The notes beneath the pieces were generated by a model. That model was not told where the DNA came from. It saw nothing but the letters and a program-made list of their open reading frames with translations, and searched no databases. The position numbers and the translations under genes were made by a program. A stretch of DNA of 9,065 nt from Gammaproteobacteria bacterium. Lineage in GTDB: Bacteria > Pseudomonadota > Gammaproteobacteria > UBA6429 > Thiohalophilaceae. This document shows positions 5,495-9,065 of the stretch, piece by piece (positions within the stretch are counted from its first letter, which is position 1; every line of letters starts with the position of its first letter). The stretch is from contig JAADGZ010000037.1 in assembly GCA_013152045.1 (NCBI GenBank), forward strand, positions 1 through 9,065. The letters run 5' to 3'.

Positions 5495-7792
5495 ATGGTT
5501 ATTGCTGTTTCCAAAACTCAAAAAGCCAAAACTTCTCGCCTCAGCCCCGAGCAGTTACTGGCCTATCGTGATCAATTCAAATGTAACTTCAAAGCGGTAG
5601 ATAACGTCTTTGAAGACTGCATGGAAGAGGCGGTCTATCGACTCAGCGAACAAGGGATCAGCGACTATCTAGAGGGTGCCTCACGTGTGACCATGATAGG
5701 TCGAGGCCTGGAGCCGATATTAACCTACCTGGAAGAGATGCCTCAAGTCGCTCACGACTTAGGGGAAGAGACGCTCAACATGGTAGCAGAAGCGGTTTGG
5801 GCGCTCTCTCGTACCGCCAATGGCAAGTCAATCCCAGCCTTTGTACAGACTATCGGGATAGCGTCTCGTCGCCTGGGCTGCAAAGAGTCGTTAGGGCAAT
5901 ACATCTCATTAGTCATGCAGATGATGGCGCGCACAGCCAGCTCGGTGTATGGCTGGAAACAAACCTCCTATCCTAGCCCCGGTGCCATCAGCATGCTGGA
6001 GCAGATGCCCTACTTGCTTCAACAGCTCTCATTGATTGGGCTAAAAAACTGGATCGAGTACGGCATCACCAACTACCACAATCACCCCGAGCGACAGAAA
6101 GATTACTTCAGCCTGCAATCAGCCGATGCGCGCGCCGTGCTGCAACGTGAGCGCCACGGCACGCTATTTATGGACCACGAACGCCAGCTCAATCTCTACC
6201 TGCAAGCACTCTGGTTCGAGGAAGAGATTCCGCTGCTAGTACCCTACTCTGAGGCCTTCGATCAACTCAGAAAACCTCACCCCTACTACGATCAGCTCGG
6301 CTTCCGCATCCCCGATGTCTACGGCGATCTTAATGGCGTCAGCGGTATTAACCGATACCGCATGGTGCTTGCCCACATGGCTGGCCATCGCCGCTGGAGC
6401 CATCAATTAATCGCCGATAACTACAGCCCTTTTCAACGCATGGCGGTGGAACATTTTGAGGACTGCCGAATCGACTACCTCATCATGAAAAACTACCCTG
6501 GGCTAGAATCAACGATTAAAGCACTTCACCCACAGCCGGATGAATGGGCCTGCAATCCTGAAGAGGAGTCCTGCATTCGTCATCGCCTCACCATGATCTC
6601 TTACGCCATGCTGTTTCCTGATCACGATTATGAAAACAGTGATGTGATCGATTTTGCACAGCGATTTTACGCCGCGATGGCCGACGGCCAAAGTACCACA
6701 AATGAAATGGCGAGCCTGGGTCTCTCATTCGTAGCGCGCACCCGCAAGCAATCAGACCAGTATTCTAGCGTTCACTTCAAAGACACGGAAGTCTTTTACC
6801 GTGATGACAACCGCCACCTCTGGCAATTCATCGAAGAAGGCGATGAAGAGGAAATGTGGGACAAACGCGTACATAAAGAAGAAGAGGAAGTACAAGGCCT
6901 ACCACCACGCCACTATCCTGAATGGGACTATAACAGCAATAACTACCGCCCAGATTGGGTCAGCCTCTACGAGAGCCTGCACCCAAGCGGACAAGCCAGC
7001 AAGATTGATCAATTACTAAGCAAGCATGACGCGCTGGCCAAACGCCTAAAGCGCCTGCTTGAGATGCTCAAGCCGCAGCAGTTTGTGCGGGTGCGTTATC
7101 AGGAAGAAGGCAGCGAGCTAGACCTCGATGTGGCGATTCGCTCACTGATTGATTTTAAGAGTGGCGCACAACCCGATCCCCGCATCAACATGAGCCATCA
7201 ACACGATGGCCGGAATATCGCCGTGATGTTATTGCTCGATCTATCCGCGTCACTTAACGAAAAAGCAGCGGGGAGCAACCAGACTATTTTAGAACTCAGT
7301 CAGGAAGCGGTCGCACTGACAGCCTGGGCAGTGGAGCAATTAGGCGATGAATTTGCGATTGCCGGTTTCTGTTCCAACTCTCGCCACGAAGTGCGTTATC
7401 AACATATCAAAGGCTTTAGCGAGCACTGGGATGACAACGTCAAAGGTCGATTAGCCGCAATGGAAGCGGGTTACTCTACCCGCATGGGGGCTGCAATGCG
7501 CCATGCCGCGCATTATCTGGAAGCACGCAAAGCAGACAAAAAACTCCTATTAGTCTTAACCGATGGCGAACCAGCCGATATCGATGTAACGGATGATAAA
7601 TTGTTAATTCATGACAGCCACAAAGCTGTTCAGGAGCTGGATCAAAAAGGTATTTATAGCCACTGCATCAACCTTGATCCTAAAGCGGATGAATACGTAC
7701 AGGATATTTTTGGGCAACAATACACCGTCATTGATAAACTAGAACGTTTACCGGAAAAGCTTCCGCAACTGTTTATGGCGCTTACAAAATAA
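5495..7792 (+). CDS. cbbO: CbbO, VWA-domain adaptor of the RuBisCO activase
   Basis: CbbO bridges the CbbQ hexamer and RuBisCO. In studied form II systems its metal-binding VWA domain is needed for activation. The 765-residue protein has a long, mostly helical N-terminal region (about 15-440) and an acidic charged linker (about 446-466, rich in Glu). A C-terminal von Willebrand A domain spans about 573-765. The MIDAS residues are all seen: D582-x-S584-x-S586 in LLLDLSASL, T662 in YSTRMG, and D690 in VLTDGEP. ATG 5495 lies 11 nt after AAGGA (5479-5483). It follows cbbQ by 39 nt and precedes the next ORF by 25 nt, consistent with one transcript. NorD is a relative, but no nitric oxide reductase gene is present and the cbb context makes CbbO the clear choice. 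Confidence 0.96.
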   Translation: MVIAVSKTQKAKTSRLSPEQLLAYRDQFKCNFKAVDNVFEDCMEEAVYRLSEQGISDYLEGASRVTMIGRGLEPILTYLEEMPQVAHDLGEETLNMVAEAVWALSRTANGKSIPAFVQTIGIASRRLGCKESLGQYISLVMQMMARTASSVYGWKQTSYPSPGAISMLEQMPYLLQQLSLIGLKNWIEYGITNYHNHPERQKDYFSLQSADARAVLQRERHGTLFMDHERQLNLYLQALWFEEEIPLLVPYSEAFDQLRKPHPYYDQLGFRIPDVYGDLNGVSGINRYRMVLAHMAGHRRWSHQLIADNYSPFQRMAVEHFEDCRIDYLIMKNYPGLESTIKALHPQPDEWACNPEEESCIRHRLTMISYAMLFPDHDYENSDVIDFAQRFYAAMADGQSTTNEMASLGLSFVARTRKQSDQYSSVHFKDTEVFYRDDNRHLWQFIEEGDEEEMWDKRVHKEEEEVQGLPPRHYPEWDYNSNNYRPDWVSLYESLHPSGQASKIDQLLSKHDALAKRLKRLLEMLKPQQFVRVRYQEEGSELDLDVAIRSLIDFKSGAQPDPRINMSHQHDGRNIAVMLLLDLSASLNEKAAGSNQTILELSQEAVALTAWAVEQLGDEFAIAGFCSNSRHEVRYQHIKGFSEHWDDNVKGRLAAMEAGYSTRMGAAMRHAAHYLEARKADKKLLLVLTDGEPADIDVTDDKLLIHDSHKAVQELDQKGIYSHCINLDPKADEYVQDIFGQQYTVIDKLERLPEKLPQLFMALTK

Positions 7793-7817
7793 GCAGTCAC
7801 AACACCCAGGAAAAACA

Positions 7818-8216
7818 ATGAATAATCGCATCAGAATCAGCATTGAGTTTTGGTTTCGTGGTGAGCGCATCAATCCAATGCTAGAACTGAATTTGGATGA
7901 ACTCATGCGACAACATGGGCGATTACCCGAATTCCACCCACTACTGGCCAAAGCTAATCAGATTGGAAATTACTCTTACGAATATGAAATGCTCGAGGCT
8001 GAAACGCTCACCGCAACAGCACTCAGCGGCTGGGTATCAGAGAATATCGTAGACCAAATGTTAGACACCAAAGGCTTTGAACAGCGTTGGCATCAAAAAC
8101 AACGACAACAACAAATGCTAGAAATTGCCCATCAACACCAACTACCACAAGATCAAAATACCTTCGACGCACTGGAAGCTGCTTTTCAGTTAGGACAAAA
8201 TAAGAATAATAATTAA
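7818..8216 (+). CDS. Unrecognised 132-residue protein, last gene of the cbbQO group
   Basis: I do not recognise a family. The gene is well supported as real: ATG 7818 follows AGGA (7808-7811) at 6 nt, it begins only 25 nt after cbbO on the same strand, and the frame is long for its position. The N-terminus looks like a beta strand (RISIEFWFRGE, residues 5-15) followed by an amphipathic helix (NLDELMRQHG, 25-34). A central aromatic and acidic stretch (NYSYEYEMLEAE, 51-62) comes next, then a probable helix rich in Gln, Arg and Lys (86-103). The C-terminus ends in an Asn-rich tail encoded by AAT-type repeats. There is no signal peptide or membrane segment, so it is likely cytoplasmic. Co-transcription with cbbQ and cbbO suggests a role linked to RuBisCO activation or assembly, which is inference only. 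Confidence 0.85.
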   Translation: MNNRIRISIEFWFRGERINPMLELNLDELMRQHGRLPEFHPLLAKANQIGNYSYEYEMLEAETLTATALSGWVSENIVDQMLDTKGFEQRWHQKQRQQQMLEIAHQHQLPQDQNTFDALEAAFQLGQNKNNN

Positions 8217-8230
8217 TAATAATTTTTTAT
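8201..8230. repeat. AAT/TAA-rich low-complexity tract
   Basis: An AT-only run of TAA/AAT-like units covers the last codons and stop of the 132-residue ORF and runs into six T residues (8223-8228). It gives the protein its Asn-rich end. A weak GAATAA/TTATTC pairing (8204-8209 with 8227-8232) exists, but it is too AT-rich to call a terminator. Confidence 0.5.
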
Positions 8231-8266
8231 TCGTAACTTGATCAGAAATAAAGCAGAATAAAGAAT

Positions 8267-8314
8267 AAAGGGGTCAGAACACCAAAAAAGACAGGGGCAG
8301 CGTAAAAAGGGGTC
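8267..8314. repeat. Paired AAAGGGGTC motifs, possibly a decayed REP-like element
   Basis: AAAGGGGTC occurs at 8267-8275 (within AAAGGGGTCAG) and again at 8306-8314, 39 bp apart, with a related AGGGGCAG between them (8293-8300). GGGGTCAG-type motifs are common in dispersed palindromic repeats linked to REP-associated transposases in proteobacteria. Here no full palindrome or transposase is present, so it would be only a remnant. Confidence 0.35.
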
Positions 8315-8413
8315 GTTGTTTGACATTGCATAATTTAATTTCCTTTGACTGCAGTTCAGATAACTGATCACACTCAGGGCTTGGTCGGTAGTATACCAGA
8401 AAAACGCATAGAT

Positions 8414-8433
8414 ATATGGCTATTTAGCCATAT
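8414..8433. promoter_or_regulatory. 20-bp palindrome, probable operator of the toxin-antitoxin pair
   Basis: ATATGGCTA-TT-TAGCCATAT is a perfect 9-bp inverted repeat that ends 18 bp before the BrnT-like start codon. It sits just after a weak possible promoter (TTGGTC at 8381-8386, CATAGA at 8407-8412). GATATAT occurs on both flanks (8411-8417, 8438-8444). Ribbon-helix-helix antitoxins such as BrnA repress their own operons by binding sites like this; binding here is inferred. Confidence 0.6.
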
Positions 8434-8451
8434 CGGTGATATATTTATTCC

Positions 8452-8742
8452 ATGAGCAAACCGGACGTTGAATGGGATGAATCCAAGAATCTGGATAACC
8501 AAAAAAAATATGGGGTTACGTTCTATGAGGCGCAATATGCCTTCCTGGATGAAAGCCGTGTTATTGCCGAAGATTTGACCCATAGTCAGGCTGAAGAGCG
8601 ATTTTACTGCTTCGGTCAAAACAAAGAAGGCACAGGCATCCTTACTGTTCGGTTTACTTATCGATCTGGTCGCATCCGTATTATTGGTGCTGGTTATTGG
8701 CGCAAAGGTAAAAAGATCTATGAGCAAACCAATTCAATATAG
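8452..8742 (+). CDS. brnT: BrnT-family toxin (RelE-like ribonuclease)
   Basis: This 96-residue protein matches the BrnT toxin family, whose members cut RNA and stop growth when free of their antitoxin. The family pattern is visible throughout. VEWDESKNLDNQKKYGVTF (6-24) corresponds to the usual WDExKNxxNxxKHGVxF, EERF is at 48-51, and the strand segment ILTVRFTY (63-70) leads into RIRIIGAGYWRKGKKIYE (74-91). The histidine common in the KHGV motif is tyrosine here. The length is typical. ATG 8452 has no evident ribosome binding site. It overlaps the downstream antitoxin gene by 23 nt, so the two are translationally linked. It is not functionally related to the cbb genes as far as the sequence shows. 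Confidence 0.88.
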   Translation: MSKPDVEWDESKNLDNQKKYGVTFYEAQYAFLDESRVIAEDLTHSQAEERFYCFGQNKEGTGILTVRFTYRSGRIRIIGAGYWRKGKKIYEQTNSI

Positions 8743-8962
8743 CAACGAGCCTATCGGCGACGTTAAGGTAATCCCTGATTTTCTGCCTTCGCCTGAAGTG
8801 CTCGCGCTTAAACAACAAAACACAAAGGTCACCATTTCATTGAGTGTAGAGAGTGTTGCCTATTTTAAGGCGGCAGCAAAAAAGCACCATGTGCAGTATC
8901 AAAAAATGATACGGCAGTTACTTGATGAGTATGTGGCACACCAAAAAAGTGCTAACGAATAA
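8720..8962 (+). CDS. brnA: BrnA-family antitoxin (ribbon-helix-helix)
   Basis: This 80-residue partner of the BrnT-like toxin would bind and neutralise it and repress the operon. The N-terminal part (EPIGDVKVIPDFLPSPEVL, 10-28) is the segment expected to contact the toxin. The C-terminal part is a ribbon-helix-helix: strand TKVTISL (35-41), first helix about 43-55, and second helix about 58-73 (QYQKMIRQLLDEYVAH). The frame is open from 8684, but ATG 8720 is chosen because family similarity begins there; the 23-nt overlap with the toxin gene fits BrnTA layout. The ribosome binding site is weak (GGTAAAAAG, 8707-8715). The likely operator is the palindrome at 8414-8433. Confidence 0.88.
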   Translation: MSKPIQYSNEPIGDVKVIPDFLPSPEVLALKQQNTKVTISLSVESVAYFKAAAKKHHVQYQKMIRQLLDEYVAHQKSANE

Positions 8963-8999
8963 GGATAGGTTCGTGTGAGCTTGCGAACCACAACCTTAT
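8959..8999. terminator. Hairpin after brnA, possible terminator
   Basis: ATAAGG (8959-8964) pairs with CCTTAT (8994-8999), and inside it GGTTCG (8968-8973) pairs with CGAACC (8984-8989) around a 10-base loop. It begins at the brnA stop codon. No T-run follows directly, so it may be a weak or factor-assisted terminator or a mobile palindromic repeat. Confidence 0.45.
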
Positions 9000-9002
9000 C
9001 AT

Positions 9003-9024
9003 ATTGTTGGACAAGCCCGACAAT
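9003..9024. repeat. Second hairpin downstream of brnA
   Basis: ATTGTTGG pairs with CCGACAAT (one G-U pair) around ACAAGC, an 8-bp stem immediately after the first hairpin. Two adjacent hairpins may form part of an intergenic palindromic repeat. The remaining 41 bases to the window end show no recognisable feature. Confidence 0.35.
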
Positions 9025-9065
9025 ACTCGCTGCACTTTATATAGAAAATATATTTTGGGTGGAAA

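Noticed and set aside
8320..8345. TTGACA at 8320-8325 as a -35 for the toxin-antitoxin operon
   Set aside because: No matching -10 at 16-18 bp, and the start codon is over 120 bp away.
8374..8727. 117-codon minus-strand frame opposite the BrnT gene
   Set aside because: Overlaps the palindrome and the toxin gene; the plus-strand frame has clear family similarity.
8452..8730. BrnT and BrnA genes both begin with ATGAGCAAACC
   Set aside because: Only 11 bases; the proteins diverge at once after MSKP, so probably coincidence.
1..9065. CRISPR array, tRNA or rRNA gene
   Set aside because: No regularly spaced repeats, cloverleaf with TTCGA-type arm, or rRNA-like stretch was seen on either strand.

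Overview
The window reads as DNA from a chemolithoautotrophic proteobacterium, most likely a gammaproteobacterial sulfur or hydrogen oxidiser. This rests on a complete form II RuBisCO gene (cbbM) followed by cbbQ and cbbO, preceded by two CbbR-type LysR regulators. I cannot name the genus from the sequence. No form I RuBisCO or carboxysome gene is present here. Form II enzyme with a CbbQ/CbbO activase is typical of bacteria fixing carbon at raised CO2 or low oxygen.

Layout. Positions 1-730 hold a degenerate IS3-family transposase, truncated at its N-terminus and broken by an apparent 14-nt insertion. Positions 719-1146 have no recognised gene but contain inverted repeats, a GC-rich stretch and one possible 37-codon ORF. 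A plus-strand LysR gene (1147-2064) and a minus-strand LysR gene (2061-2957) converge, with overlapping stop codons. The second is divergent from cbbM across a 216-bp control region that carries a perfect T-N11-A palindrome and a TATAGT -10 element. cbbM (3174-4553) ends at a strong intrinsic terminator. cbbQ (4646-5455), cbbO (5495-7792) and an unrecognised 132-residue ORF (7818-8216) follow closely on the same strand.

The right end changes character. It has an AT-rich gap with a repeated AAAGGGGTC motif, then a BrnT/BrnA-type toxin-antitoxin pair (8452-8742 and 8720-8962) behind a 20-bp palindrome, then hairpins and unassigned sequence to the end. The transposase remnant on the left and the TA module on the right suggest that the cbb block lies in a plastic part of the genome.

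Working model. CbbR proteins, probably responding to Calvin-cycle metabolites or reductant, bind the cbbM upstream region. cbbM is transcribed at high level and most transcripts stop at 4574-4605. Readthrough would supply smaller amounts of CbbQ (AAA+ motor) and CbbO (VWA adaptor), which together remove inhibitory sugar phosphates from RuBisCO. The 132-residue ORF is positioned to be co-expressed with the activase and is the best candidate for an undescribed component.
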